A model generated the notes under the pieces. It was not told the DNA's origin, searched no databases, and saw only the letters and a list, made by a program, of their open reading frames with translations. Positions 7,724-15,607 of a stretch of 33,248 nucleotides of DNA are shown one piece after another. The first letter of the stretch is position 1. Every line of letters starts with the position of its first letter. The stretch is from Elusimicrobiota bacterium (GTDB lineage Bacteria > Elusimicrobiota > Elusimicrobia > Elusimicrobiales > UBA9959). The stretch covers positions 1 to 33,248 of the forward strand of contig JAAYVI010000068.1 in the NCBI GenBank assembly GCA_012517235.1, read 5' to 3'. The translations under genes and the position numbers were made by a program.

Positions 7724-8225
7724 AATCCCGTACGCTTTATTTTTTTTGATTATTGTTTCCGCATTTTTATTTTTATATCGCCCGAATAAAATAGATTTTA
7801 AAAACGCCGCATGCGCTCAAATAGAAACCTTAACGGGAGAAAAAATAAATCTGGAACTTGCCAAAAACCCTCACGAACACGCTTTCGGCTTAATGTTTAG
7901 AGAATTTTTACCGGAAAACAGAGGAATGCTTTTTATTTTCGAAGACGACGAAAATAAAAACTTTTGGATGAAAAATACTTTAATATCTCTTGATATATTA
8001 TTTTTGGACCCGAATTTAAGAATAAGAAAAATATTTAAATCGGTTCCGCCCGCTAAAATCGATCAAGCGGATTCTTCAATACCTTCGGTTTCCCATAAAG
8101 CAAAATATGTTCTTGAAATAAAATCCGGAACTGCCGACAAATACGGATTAAAAGAAAAAGAAAGAATAAGCATAAAAACATACGACAAAGAATCCTGCGC
8201 TTCTATCATTTCGGAAATCAATTAA
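7713..8225 (+). CDS. DUF192 family exported/anchored protein
   Basis: It has 170 residues. Residues 5-22 are a hydrophobic signal or anchor (IPYALFFLIIVSAFLFLY). Residues about 35-150 match DUF192 (PF02643): ELAKNPHEHAFGLMFREFLP, the hallmark RGMLFIFEDD (70-79), and FWMKNTLISLDILFLD (84-99), followed by a later beta strand YVLEIKSGTADKYGLKEKE. DUF192 proteins are small beta-barrels, mostly exported, with no settled biochemical role. The gene overlaps the preceding one by 11 bp and is the last gene before a new promoter at 8273. Confidence 0.88.
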   Translation: MKNKIPYALFFLIIVSAFLFLYRPNKIDFKNAACAQIETLTGEKINLELAKNPHEHAFGLMFREFLPENRGMLFIFEDDENKNFWMKNTLISLDILFLDPNLRIRKIFKSVPPAKIDQADSSIPSVSHKAKYVLEIKSGTADKYGLKEKERISIKTYDKESCASIISEIN

Positions 8226-8272
8226 AAATCGTTGCAAACCTTCCTTTAAAAAATTATCTCTTTCATTTTTTA

Positions 8273-8278
8273 TATAAT
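8273..8278 (+). promoter_or_regulatory. Consensus -10 element of dtd, leaderless arrangement
   Basis: A perfect TATAAT ends 6 nt before the dtd ATG at 8285, and no Shine-Dalgarno lies in between. Transcription would start at or next to the A of the start codon. No good -35 hexamer is found at 16-18 bp. Confidence 0.5.
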
Positions 8279-8284
8279 TAAAAA

Positions 8285-8725
8285 ATGCGCTGCGTAATAC
8301 AAAGAGTTAAGAAAGCTTCGGTTTGTGTCGAAGGGAATATCGTATCTTCCGTAGAAAAAGGTCTTCTCGTTCTTCTCGCCGTAGCGTCCGACGACACAGA
8401 AAACGACGCGGTAAAAACAGCAAAAAAAATATCCGATTTAAGAATATTTTCCAACAAAGAAGGGAAATTCGATCATAGCGTAAAAGAGATAAACGGAGAA
8501 ATTCTTTTGGTATCTCAATTCACTCTTTACGGCGACGCCTCAAAAGGAAGAAGGCCGGATTTTTCATATGCCGCCGATCACGGCAAAGCAAATATGTTAT
8601 ATGAAAAAACCAAAGAAGAATTGATTAAAGAAGGCTTAAAAGTAAAAACCGGAGTTTTCGCCGCGGAAATGGAAGTTAATTTAATTAACGACGGACCTGT
8701 TACGGTAATTTATGACACTAAATAA
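8285..8725 (+). CDS. dtd: D-aminoacyl-tRNA deacylase
   Basis: The 146 residues match the full length of the bacterial DTD family. The enzyme removes D-amino acids (and glycine mischarged on tRNA-Ala) from tRNAs in the cytoplasm. The N-terminus MRCVIQRVKKASVCV and the two signature motifs are intact: SQFTLYGD at residues 77-84 and the Gly-cisPro motif NDGPVT at residues 135-140, which builds the chiral selectivity filter. The gene overlaps the following M20 peptidase gene by 14 bp, so the two are co-transcribed. Confidence 0.95.
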   Translation: MRCVIQRVKKASVCVEGNIVSSVEKGLLVLLAVASDDTENDAVKTAKKISDLRIFSNKEGKFDHSVKEINGEILLVSQFTLYGDASKGRRPDFSYAADHGKANMLYEKTKEELIKEGLKVKTGVFAAEMEVNLINDGPVTVIYDTK

Positions 8726-9836
8726 AGAAAGGCTTTTATTTAATTTCATATCTTTTGCAAAAATCCCGTCTCCTTCTTTAAAGGAAGGGGAAATTTCATC
8801 TTTTATTTTCGACAAATTTAAGCCTTATGCGAAAGAAATTTTTTCCGATTCGGCCGGGAAAATAATAGGAGGAGAAACCGGAAATTTGATAATAAAAATT
8901 CCGGGGAATACTACCAAGCCGCCTTTTATGCTTTCCGCCCATCTGGACACCGTAGCCGTAAAATCAAAAATAAGACCTTTAATAAGAAATAAAGCCGTCT
9001 ATTCGGACGGCACTACGATACTCGGCGCCGACTGCAAAGCAGGAATCGCCGTTATATTGGAAACAGTGGAAACTCTTAAAAAATCGAAAAAAGATCATCC
9101 GCCCTTAGAAATAGTATTAACCGTAAGCGAAGAGAACGCTTTGCTGGGAGCTAAAAATTTGGATTTTTCCGAAATAAAAGCAAAAAGAGGATTGATTTTC
9201 GACAATGAACAAGATTTCGAAAACATAATAATAAAAGCGCCGGCGGCAAAAGGAATAGAAATAAAAGTCATAGGAAAAGCATCCCACTCCGGAGTGGCTC
9301 CGGAACAGGGTATTTCCGCCATAAAAGCGGCCGCTTTGGCTTTAGTTGAAATGAATTTGGGAAGAATAGATTTTGAAACCACGGCAAACATAGGATTTAT
9401 AAGGGGAGGGGAAGGAATAAACATAGTTCCTCCTTTGACGATCATGCAAGGCGAAATAAGAAGTCTAAGCGAGAAAAAAATAGAAAAAACGGAAAACAAT
9501 TTTAGGGCTGCTTTAAGAAAAGCAGAAAAAGAGTTTCCGGGAAAATTAAAACCCGATTTTGAATTTAGAACCGAATACAAATTTCCGGCTTTAAACATAA
9601 ATCCTTCGGATCCTACCGTAAAGCTTATAAAAAATTCAATGAAAGATATGGGATATAAACCCAAACTTTCCGTCTCGGGAGGAGGAACGGATGCAAATAT
9701 ATTTTGCGGCAAAAAAATAATAACGCCTATACTTGCTACCGGAATGCGAGACGTTCATACAAACGGCGAATATCTCGATCTGGAAACTTTTTTTAATTGC
9801 GCCAGTTTAACTTTGAAAATATTATCCGCGGCATAG
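8712..9836 (+). CDS. Peptidase T-like M20 family metallopeptidase
   Basis: It has 374 residues. The di-zinc M20 site is complete: SAHLDTV (His77, Asp79), GADCKAG (bridging Asp kept; the next Asp of the usual GADDKAG is Cys here), TVSEEN (catalytic Glu and ligand Glu), IFDNE, and a final HTNGEYLD near residue 350. A lid/dimerisation domain with GKASHSGVAPEQG lies in the middle. The overall order fits PepT-like aminotripeptidases and related M20 proteins, which act in the cytoplasm on small peptides. The exact substrate cannot be read from sequence. It overlaps dtd by 14 bp and is followed 9 bp later by a transporter gene, consistent with peptide salvage. Confidence 0.88.
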   Translation: MTLNKERLLFNFISFAKIPSPSLKEGEISSFIFDKFKPYAKEIFSDSAGKIIGGETGNLIIKIPGNTTKPPFMLSAHLDTVAVKSKIRPLIRNKAVYSDGTTILGADCKAGIAVILETVETLKKSKKDHPPLEIVLTVSEENALLGAKNLDFSEIKAKRGLIFDNEQDFENIIIKAPAAKGIEIKVIGKASHSGVAPEQGISAIKAAALALVEMNLGRIDFETTANIGFIRGGEGINIVPPLTIMQGEIRSLSEKKIEKTENNFRAALRKAEKEFPGKLKPDFEFRTEYKFPALNINPSDPTVKLIKNSMKDMGYKPKLSVSGGGTDANIFCGKKIITPILATGMRDVHTNGEYLDLETFFNCASLTLKILSAA

Positions 9837-9845
9837 GAGAATAAA

Positions 9846-11312
9846 ATGGAAAAAAAGGAAAACTTTTTAGAAAAATTTATCGTTCTAAAAACGGCAATAA
9901 GAGAACTCTGGATAATTTTTGCGTCCAAAATATTAACCATTTTGGCTTATAGCTTGGTAAATTCCACTTTGGTCTTATGGCTCTCTTCCGACTTAGGGTT
10001 AAGCGACAAAAGCGCCGGATTTATAATAGCCAGCTGGTCTACGGTTTTGACGATATTTACGGTAATGGTCGGTTCTCTGGTCGACGCCGTAGGCATAAAA
10101 AAATCTCTTATAACCGGCTTTGCCATGGCGGCTTTTGCGAGATTTATAATGGCCGTTTTTGCCGTAAAATGGATAGCTTTGCCTTTCGGACTTTTGCCTT
10201 TGGCCTTAGGAGAAGCTCTGCAGACTCCGGTAATGGTAGCCGCGGTAAGAAGATTTTCAAGCACCAAACAAAGATCTATGGCTTTTTCGGTTTATTATGC
10301 GATGATGAATGTCGGTTTTGCCGTAGCCGGCTGGACTTTCGACAAAATAAGAACCGCTTTGGGGGAATACGGTCATTATACTTTGCCGGTATTTAATTTT
10401 GAAATAAGCACATATCAAACGATAATATTTCTCGGAATGCTTTTTACTTTGCCTAATATTTTAATGGCATGGTTTCTTATAAGAGACGGAGCCGAAGCTT
10501 CGGACGAAGGTCTAAAAATTACTCCTCAAGAAAGCAAGTATAAAGATAAAACTTTTATTCGGGCTTTTATTCTCTCGTGCAAAGATGCCGGAGCCGATTG
10601 GTTTAAAATTTTTTCGGGTTTGTGGACACAGCCGAGATTTTACAAATTTTTGGCCTTTTTCGGACTTGTAGTGTTTACAAAGCTCATCCTATACCATATG
10701 TACTATACTTTCCCCAAATTTGCCATAAGAGAATTGGGAGAAGGCGCTCCGGTAGGAAGAATATTCGGGACTTTAAACGCCGTAATAGTAATAATACTGG
10801 CGCCTTTGATAGGAGCTCTTACTCAAAAATTCAGCGCCTATAAAACCGTCATAATAGGGACTTTTATAGCCGCCTCTTCGGTATTCCTTCTTGCGGTAAA
10901 TCCGAATATTTTTTCTCCTTTGGCCGAAGGTTTATTGGGAAAGGCGATAGCTTCATGGTTAGACATAAAAGGCGCGGTAAATCCTCTTTACTGCGCCATA
11001 GTTTTGTGCGTCTTTTTCTATTCCATAGGAGAATCTTTTTATTCTCCCAGACTTTACGAATATCCCGCGGCCATAGCGCCAAAAGGTCAAGAAGGATCAT
11101 ATTTGGCTCTTTCAATGCTTCCTTATTTTTTCGCAAAATTTTTTGTCGGAACTCTTTCGGGTTTTCTTTTGGAAAAATTTTGCCCGGCTCAAGGCCCGAG
11201 AAACTCTCAAGTTATATGGCTTATAGTGGCTTCGATGGCTATGCTTACGCCTTTGGGTTTAATAATATATAAGAAATACATAAAAGTGGAAGAAGAGGGA
11301 AGGCAAGACTAA
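9846..11312 (+). CDS. MFS transporter
   Basis: It has 488 residues and about 12 hydrophobic segments. The N-terminal half holds a loop 2-3 motif (GSLVDAVGIKKSLITGF), a variant of the MFS motif GxLaDrxGrkr. A cytoplasmic central loop at about residues 205-240 is polar, and the C-terminal half repeats the pattern (LIGALTQKFSAYKTVIIGT). A long soluble insert lies near residue 340-360 (LAEGLLGKAIASWLDIKG). The later part (SIGESFYSPRLYEYPAAIAPKGQEGSYL) resembles the POT/PTR2 region where helices contact substrate, but the ExxER motif of helix 1 is not evident. The ATG is preceded by AGGAG, and the gene directly follows the M20 peptidase, so peptide or amino-acid transport is a reasonable guess. 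Confidence 0.82.
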   Translation: MEKKENFLEKFIVLKTAIRELWIIFASKILTILAYSLVNSTLVLWLSSDLGLSDKSAGFIIASWSTVLTIFTVMVGSLVDAVGIKKSLITGFAMAAFARFIMAVFAVKWIALPFGLLPLALGEALQTPVMVAAVRRFSSTKQRSMAFSVYYAMMNVGFAVAGWTFDKIRTALGEYGHYTLPVFNFEISTYQTIIFLGMLFTLPNILMAWFLIRDGAEASDEGLKITPQESKYKDKTFIRAFILSCKDAGADWFKIFSGLWTQPRFYKFLAFFGLVVFTKLILYHMYYTFPKFAIRELGEGAPVGRIFGTLNAVIVIILAPLIGALTQKFSAYKTVIIGTFIAASSVFLLAVNPNIFSPLAEGLLGKAIASWLDIKGAVNPLYCAIVLCVFFYSIGESFYSPRLYEYPAAIAPKGQEGSYLALSMLPYFFAKFFVGTLSGFLLEKFCPAQGPRNSQVIWLIVASMAMLTPLGLIIYKKYIKVEEEGRQD

Positions 11313-11401
11313 AAATTTAAATATATAAAAGAATCAAAATTTGCGGAAAATCCTCAATATTTGTATCATATTTATATCTTAATTATAGGACGGTCAGATA
11401 A

Positions 11402-12970
11402 ATGGTTATTTATTCTCAACTTAAATTAACTGCTTCAAAATACCCGAATAAAACCGCTTTTGTGGACGGAGAAAAAAGATTTACCTATAAAGAAATACTT
11501 CACTACAGCGACAGATGCGCGGAAATGTTCTGGCAGTTAGGAATAAGAAAAGGCGATTCCGTAGCAATAGCTTTAAGAAACTCCGCCGAATTCGTTATTT
11601 CGTATATGGGACTTAGCAAATTGGGCGCGGTAGCCGTTCCTATAAATTTTATGATTTCCAAACAAGACGAGCTCGCCTATATATTGGAAAATTCAAGATC
11701 GAAAGGCGTAATAACCGAAGAAGATTTCCTAAAAAACTATGAAAAACTTCCGGCCATTTTGCCGGATTTGAAATTCATAATTTCTACAAACTCGGTCAAA
11801 GAAAAAATACATAATTTTTGGACATATTTAAAACATAGTCATCATTATCCTCAAGCCGATAAAGTTTGGGCCGACCCGGAAGATATTTCATCCATACTTT
11901 ACACTTCCGGCACCACAGGACATCCCAAAGGCGTACTTTTAACACATAGAAATATGCTTGAAAACGCCAAAGCGGCCATAGACATAATAAAACCTTCCGA
12001 AAAAGAAGTATTTATGGCCCTGCTGCCCATGTTTCATACTTTATGCTGGACCGCCAATGTCATAATACCGATAGTACTTGGAGCAAAAACTTTAATAGTA
12101 AGGAATATAACTCCTCCCAAACCGTGGCTAACCGCCATGGGTAAAGAAGGAGTAACCATAATGATAGCCGTGCCGCAGATTTACGGCGTCTTGGCCAAAG
12201 AAGCAAAGGGATTTAAGAAAATTTTTTTAAAATACTGGGCCTTTAGGAAGGTTTGGCTTGCGGTATCGGGAGCCGCTCCTCTCAACAAAACCATAATACA
12301 TGCTTTTGATAAAGCTTTCGGATTAAAAATATGCGAAGGATACGGTCTTACCGAAACGAGTCCCGTAGTAACCATTACTCCGCCTAAAAAAATAAAGCAC
12401 GGTTCCGTAGGAAAAGCATTGCCCGGAGTGAATATAAAGATTATAGACGAAAACGGCAATGAAATAAGCAACGGTCAGCCGGGGGAAATTTGCGTAAAAG
12501 GTCCGAATGTAACGCGCGGATATCATAAAAACGAAAATGCGACTTCGGAACTTTTTACAAAAGACGGATGGTTAAAAACGGGCGATATAGGAATAATAGA
12601 CGAAGACGGCTTTCTATTCATACAGGACAGAAAAAAAGACATGGTAATAGTAAAAGGATTAAAAGTGTTTCCCGCTCAAATAGAACAGGTGATAAACACA
12701 CATCCCAAAGTACAGGAAAATGCGGTAATAGGAATACCCGATTCTTCCGGAAACGAGACGATGAAATGCTTCTGCGTAGCAAAACAAGGCGAAACATTGG
12801 ACAAATCCGAAATAATAAATTTTATAAAAACTAATCTTGACGCCTATAAAAGACCCAGAGAAGTGGAAATAGTCGATTCGTTGCCTAAAAACAGCTTGCA
12901 GAAAGTTCTCAAAAGAGAATTGCTTAAAAGAGAGCTGGAAAGAAAAATGCGAGCGCATGTGCCGGCTTAA
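11402..12970 (+). CDS. AMP-forming acyl-CoA synthetase (long-chain fatty-acid-CoA ligase type)
   Basis: It has 522 residues and all ANL-superfamily core motifs: the P-loop YTSGTTGHPKGVLLTH near residue 167, GYGLTETSP near 313, GWLKTGDIG near 389, the hinge DRKKDMVIVKG near 410, and the C-terminal catalytic lysine in SLQKVLKREL near 500. The enzyme activates a carboxylic acid to an acyl-AMP and then an acyl-CoA. The chain is close to FadD-like medium/long-chain ligases, but chain length cannot be set from sequence. It starts after an 89-bp gap with a weak promoter candidate (TTGTAT at 11361) and AGGA before the ATG. No beta-oxidation or lipid genes are adjacent. Confidence 0.92.
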   Translation: MVIYSQLKLTASKYPNKTAFVDGEKRFTYKEILHYSDRCAEMFWQLGIRKGDSVAIALRNSAEFVISYMGLSKLGAVAVPINFMISKQDELAYILENSRSKGVITEEDFLKNYEKLPAILPDLKFIISTNSVKEKIHNFWTYLKHSHHYPQADKVWADPEDISSILYTSGTTGHPKGVLLTHRNMLENAKAAIDIIKPSEKEVFMALLPMFHTLCWTANVIIPIVLGAKTLIVRNITPPKPWLTAMGKEGVTIMIAVPQIYGVLAKEAKGFKKIFLKYWAFRKVWLAVSGAAPLNKTIIHAFDKAFGLKICEGYGLTETSPVVTITPPKKIKHGSVGKALPGVNIKIIDENGNEISNGQPGEICVKGPNVTRGYHKNENATSELFTKDGWLKTGDIGIIDEDGFLFIQDRKKDMVIVKGLKVFPAQIEQVINTHPKVQENAVIGIPDSSGNETMKCFCVAKQGETLDKSEIINFIKTNLDAYKRPREVEIVDSLPKNSLQKVLKRELLKRELERKMRAHVPA

Positions 12971-12979
12971 AAACACCGC

Positions 12980-14467
12980 ATGACGCAAAAACTCCTTAAT
13001 ACGCTTAAAAATTCCGATGTGGAAATTTGGCTTGTAGGCGGCGCTTTAAGAAATCATATTCTAAAAAAACCTATTAAAGATCTGGACTTCTCCGTAAAGG
13101 CAAGCATCCCTAAGTGCGCTAATTTTGCAAAAAGCGTTTCAAAAAAACTTAAAGCGCCGTGCTTTCCTTTGGACGAGGAAAGGGGGATTTGGAGAATCTC
13201 ATTAAAAAACGCCGTAACATTGGACTTTTCTCCTCTTAAAGAAGATATAAAAACAGATCTGATGTCCAGAGATTTTACCGTAAATTCTTTTGCCTTGCCG
13301 GTCAAAGAAATTTCTAATATATCTTTGACAAAAAAAGGCTGCGTTTCTTTAAAAATAAAAAGCAAAACTTCCGTCTTGGACTATTGCGAAGGTTTTAAGG
13401 ATATCGAAAAAAAGAGAATAAGAACGCCAAATAAAAATAATTTCAAGGAAGATCCTTTAAGATTGCTAAGAGCTTTCAGATTTGCCGCGGAACTCGGTTT
13501 TTCCATAGATAAAAAAACATTAAAAGAAATAAAAAGCAAAGCGGATTTAATAAGTTCATGCGCCAAAGAAAGAATAAAAGAAGAACTTTTAAAAATATTC
13601 GCAACGTCTATTTCTTCAAAGATAATTCAAGAGATGAAAAAAAGCGGTCTACTTTTTCAAATTTTTCCTCAATTAAAAGAGCAAGAAACCTGCGCCGAAA
13701 TATATTACGGTAAAGGCGGCGTATTAAAACATACTATTAACGTATTAAAAAGGGCGGATTTATTCTTTAGTTCTCCTTTAAAATATATGCCGGCTTATAA
13801 AAATTTCGGCTTTAAGCAAGAAAACATACCTTTATTAAAATTGGCCGCGCTTTTACACGACATAGCCAAACCTTCTACCGCAAAAGAAATAAACGGAAGG
13901 CTTAGATTTTTCGGACATGAAGAGAAAGGGGCGGCGATTTCTTATAAAATACTAAAGGATCTTAAATTTTCAAACGAAGAAATAAGATTTATATGCAGAA
14001 TCATAGGCCAGCATTTGAGAATAGGCAATATAGCTCACAGCGAAGTAATATCTCAAAAAGCCATGTTTAAAATTTTCTCGGATTTAGGCGAATCCGCCTC
14101 GGGTCTTATAATTCTCTCATGGACGGATCATGCCAGCTATATATCCGAAAAAAAGATTTTTAAATCGCTTGATAAAATGAAGAAAAAACCGTTTAAAATC
14201 CCGCTAAAAGGTCTTCCTAAGACCGGTTTTATAAAAACTTTAAGATTTATACAAGTGGTAAATCTAATAGCTAAAAATTACTCGTTAAGAAAAAAAGATT
14301 TTCAAGCCAAATCTATTTTAGACGGGAACGAAATAATGAAAATATTGTCCATACCGCCCGGACCGAAAGTTGGAGAGATAATAAGAAGGATAAAATTTAT
14401 ACAATTTCAAGGCAAAATAAAAACTAAAAAAGAAGCGGAAAGCTATATCAAAACTTTGAAAATTTAA
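12980..14467 (+). CDS. cca: tRNA nucleotidyltransferase / poly(A) polymerase family protein with HD domain
   Basis: It has 495 residues. The class II nucleotidyltransferase head holds LVGGALRNHILKKPIKDLDF (residues 18-37), with the metal-binding Asp-Leu-Asp at 34-36. LMSRDFTVNSFAL follows near residue 93, and EDPLRLLRAFRFAAELGF near residue 156 marks the neck. An HD domain follows, with LLHDIAKP near residue 291 and a later GHEEKGA and IGQHLRI, the set expected for metal-dependent phosphatase/phosphodiesterase activity. The family adds or repairs the CCA end of tRNA or adds A tails; both types share these motifs and cannot be told apart here. The tRNA-Gly in this window does not encode CCA, so such an enzyme is needed. 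The gene starts 9 bp after the acyl-CoA ligase without a clear ribosome binding site. Confidence 0.88.
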   Translation: MTQKLLNTLKNSDVEIWLVGGALRNHILKKPIKDLDFSVKASIPKCANFAKSVSKKLKAPCFPLDEERGIWRISLKNAVTLDFSPLKEDIKTDLMSRDFTVNSFALPVKEISNISLTKKGCVSLKIKSKTSVLDYCEGFKDIEKKRIRTPNKNNFKEDPLRLLRAFRFAAELGFSIDKKTLKEIKSKADLISSCAKERIKEELLKIFATSISSKIIQEMKKSGLLFQIFPQLKEQETCAEIYYGKGGVLKHTINVLKRADLFFSSPLKYMPAYKNFGFKQENIPLLKLAALLHDIAKPSTAKEINGRLRFFGHEEKGAAISYKILKDLKFSNEEIRFICRIIGQHLRIGNIAHSEVISQKAMFKIFSDLGESASGLIILSWTDHASYISEKKIFKSLDKMKKKPFKIPLKGLPKTGFIKTLRFIQVVNLIAKNYSLRKKDFQAKSILDGNEIMKILSIPPGPKVGEIIRRIKFIQFQGKIKTKKEAESYIKTLKI

Positions 14468-15061
14468 TTATTTTGAAGCTATATAAAGCCATTTACCGGA
14501 AGCCTTAACTTTCTGAGAAGTTTTTTGAAGAGATAAAAGTTCCTTTTTCAAATTGTCGAGATTTTCTTTCTCTTTCAATATCTGAGTTAATTTTTTTCCT
14601 TTTGCCGTTTTTTTGGAAGAAATCGGCGCATTCCTATACGCGGGAGAATACGAAGCTTTTTCTATGTTTGCGGAAATCGCTCTTATTTTTCTATCGATCT
14701 TATTGGCATAAGCCATTATCGTTCTCGTATATTTTGAGGTCTCGGAGCCGGGAGATACGAAAGCGAGCTGATTCTTATTGAGAACGGCGGCTTCGTTGAG
14801 ATTTTTTTGAGCGTTTTTGGCCAAAACTGCCATTTCGGATAAAAAAGACTCGGTTAATTTTGAATTTTTACTTTTTTCCAAAGCTTCGTCTAAAATTTCG
14901 TCTTGTTTCACCAATTTGTAGAGTATTTCTTTATAACCGTCAAAAGATACCGATTTATTTTTGGAGGGTAAACTTAAATTTTCTTTAGACTGAGTATTTT
15001 TGGCAAATATGTAAGAAGAAAAGAAAAAGACTGTCAAAGAAACCAAAATAACTTTTTTCAT
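14468..15061 (-). CDS. Exported helical protein of unknown function
   Basis: I place the start at ATG 15061 because AGGAGG lies 4 nt before it; the frame opens 21 bp further up without support. The protein has 197 residues. Residues 1-20 are a signal peptide (MKKVILVSLTVFFFSSYIFA). The rest is polar, with long Lys/Glu/Leu-rich helices (KLVKQDEILDEALEKSKNS, ILKEKENLDNLKKELLSLQ), probably coiled coil. No family or active site is recognised. The stop codon touches the stop of the convergent nucleotidyltransferase gene with no spacer. Confidence 0.7.
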   Translation of the reverse strand: MKKVILVSLTVFFFSSYIFAKNTQSKENLSLPSKNKSVSFDGYKEILYKLVKQDEILDEALEKSKNSKLTESFLSEMAVLAKNAQKNLNEAAVLNKNQLAFVSPGSETSKYTRTIMAYANKIDRKIRAISANIEKASYSPAYRNAPISSKKTAKGKKLTQILKEKENLDNLKKELLSLQKTSQKVKASGKWLYIASK

Positions 15062-15282
15062 TATGCCTCCTCTCATTATCAATATTTTAACTCGTATACG
15101 GCAAATTCAAAAGGGCTCAAAGTATTACTATTTTATTTTTGAAGACCCATATATTTTTAGGACTAAAGACCCAACTAATATAAACATTTTATCATGTAAA
15201 TCCAAAGTTAATACCAAAATTGCCAAATTTTAGTATTTTATGTAAAATTTAACTTAAAGAAATTTGACTGTTATCTGATTTC
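15062..15282. other. AT-rich divergent spacer between the exported-protein gene and tRNA-Gly
   Basis: This 221-bp stretch holds no open frame worth calling. It carries the ribosome binding site of the minus-strand gene at its left end, two copies of AAGACCCA about 27 bp apart (near 15142 and 15169), and the tRNA promoter at its right end. The rest is low-complexity AT-rich sequence. Confidence 0.6.
15220..15248 (+). promoter_or_regulatory. Promoter of tRNA-Gly
   Basis: TTGCCA (15220-15225) and TAAAAT (15243-15248) are 17 bp apart. Transcription would begin near 15255, giving a 5' leader of about 28 nt to be removed by RNase P. Confidence 0.6.
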
Positions 15283-15353
15283 GCGGGCGTAGTTCAATGG
15301 TAGAACGAGTGCTTCCCAAGCATTAGACGTGGGTTCGATTCCCATCGCCCGCT
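15283..15353 (+). tRNA. tRNA-Gly (anticodon CCC)
   Basis: A full cloverleaf folds. The acceptor stem is GCGGGCG (15283-15289) with CGCCCGC (15346-15352) and discriminator T. The D arm is GTTC/GAAC. The anticodon stem is AGTGC/GCATT with loop TTCCCAA, so CCC at 15315-15317 reads GGG. The T arm is GTGGG-TTCGATT-CCCAT. U73 fits bacterial tRNA-Gly. CCA is not encoded. A 67-bp sequence beginning in the T loop is repeated 176 bp downstream (see repeat entries). Confidence 0.95.
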
Positions 15354-15402
15354 TTTAGACTTGCTCAATCTTTTAACTAAGAAGTAAAGCCGACTGCTCG
15401 GC
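15336..15402 (+). repeat. tRNA-Gly 3' end plus trailer: copy 1 of a 67-bp direct repeat
   Basis: This segment runs from the T loop of tRNA-Gly (CGATTCCC) through the acceptor 3' strand into the downstream hairpin. It matches 15512-15578 with a single mismatch (TTTTAACTA versus TTTTAGCTA). A duplicated tRNA 3' end is the usual footprint of site-specific integration or of local tandem duplication. Confidence 0.9.
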
Positions 15403-15405
15403 TTT
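15386..15405 (+). terminator. Hairpin after tRNA-Gly, possible terminator or processing signal
   Basis: AAAGCCGA and TCGGCTTT form a perfect 8-bp stem with loop CTGC. It is followed by ATGTTGGG rather than a T run, so termination would be weak. In the second repeat copy only the GCCGA/TCGGC core remains because the repeat ends inside the stem. Confidence 0.4.
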
Positions 15406-15511
15406 ATGTTGGGAATAGAAAGCCGCAGCGTTGTCGAGCGAGCACGCGAAGACCGCGAGGCGGGACTGCGCGACCGAACGCGAGCGGCGGCGAGCGTGAG
15501 AGTTGTGCATG
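15403..15511. other. GC-rich 109-bp insert between the two tRNA 3' end copies
   Basis: This block is far richer in G and C than the surrounding DNA and is made of CGAGCG/GCGAGC/CGCGA-like words (for example GTCGAGCGAGCACGCGAAG and CGAGCGGCGGCGAGCGTGAG). It holds no plausible gene. Frames that cross it owe their length only to the lack of AT-rich stops. It looks like an intergenic repeat element or a remnant of transferred DNA. Confidence 0.6.
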
Positions 15512-15578
15512 CGATTCCCATCGCCCGCTTTTAGACTTGCTCAATCTTTTAGCTAAGAAGTAAAGCCGACTGCTCGGC
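15512..15578 (+). repeat. tRNA-Gly 3' end plus trailer: copy 2 of a 67-bp direct repeat
   Basis: It repeats 15336-15402 with one mismatch, including the terminal 3' part of the tRNA (GATTCCCATCGCCCGC). It lacks the rest of the tRNA, so it is not a second tRNA gene. It ends at GCTCGGC, after which the sequences diverge. Confidence 0.9.
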
Positions 15579-15607
15579 AAAATAGATGTATGGATGCGTA
15601 GAGGTAT

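Noticed and set aside
15403-15511. Integrase or phage remnant gene in the insert between the tRNA 3' copies
   Set aside because: The insert is only 109 bp and has no frame resembling a recombinase.
15294-15521. 75-aa minus-strand frame ending in a GRWESNPR-type peptide
   Set aside because: It is the antisense translation of tRNA-Gly and its duplicated 3' end; this peptide is a well-known annotation artefact.
15512-15528. Second tRNA gene downstream of tRNA-Gly
   Set aside because: Only the T-loop to acceptor 3' part is repeated; the D arm, anticodon arm and 5' acceptor strand are missing.
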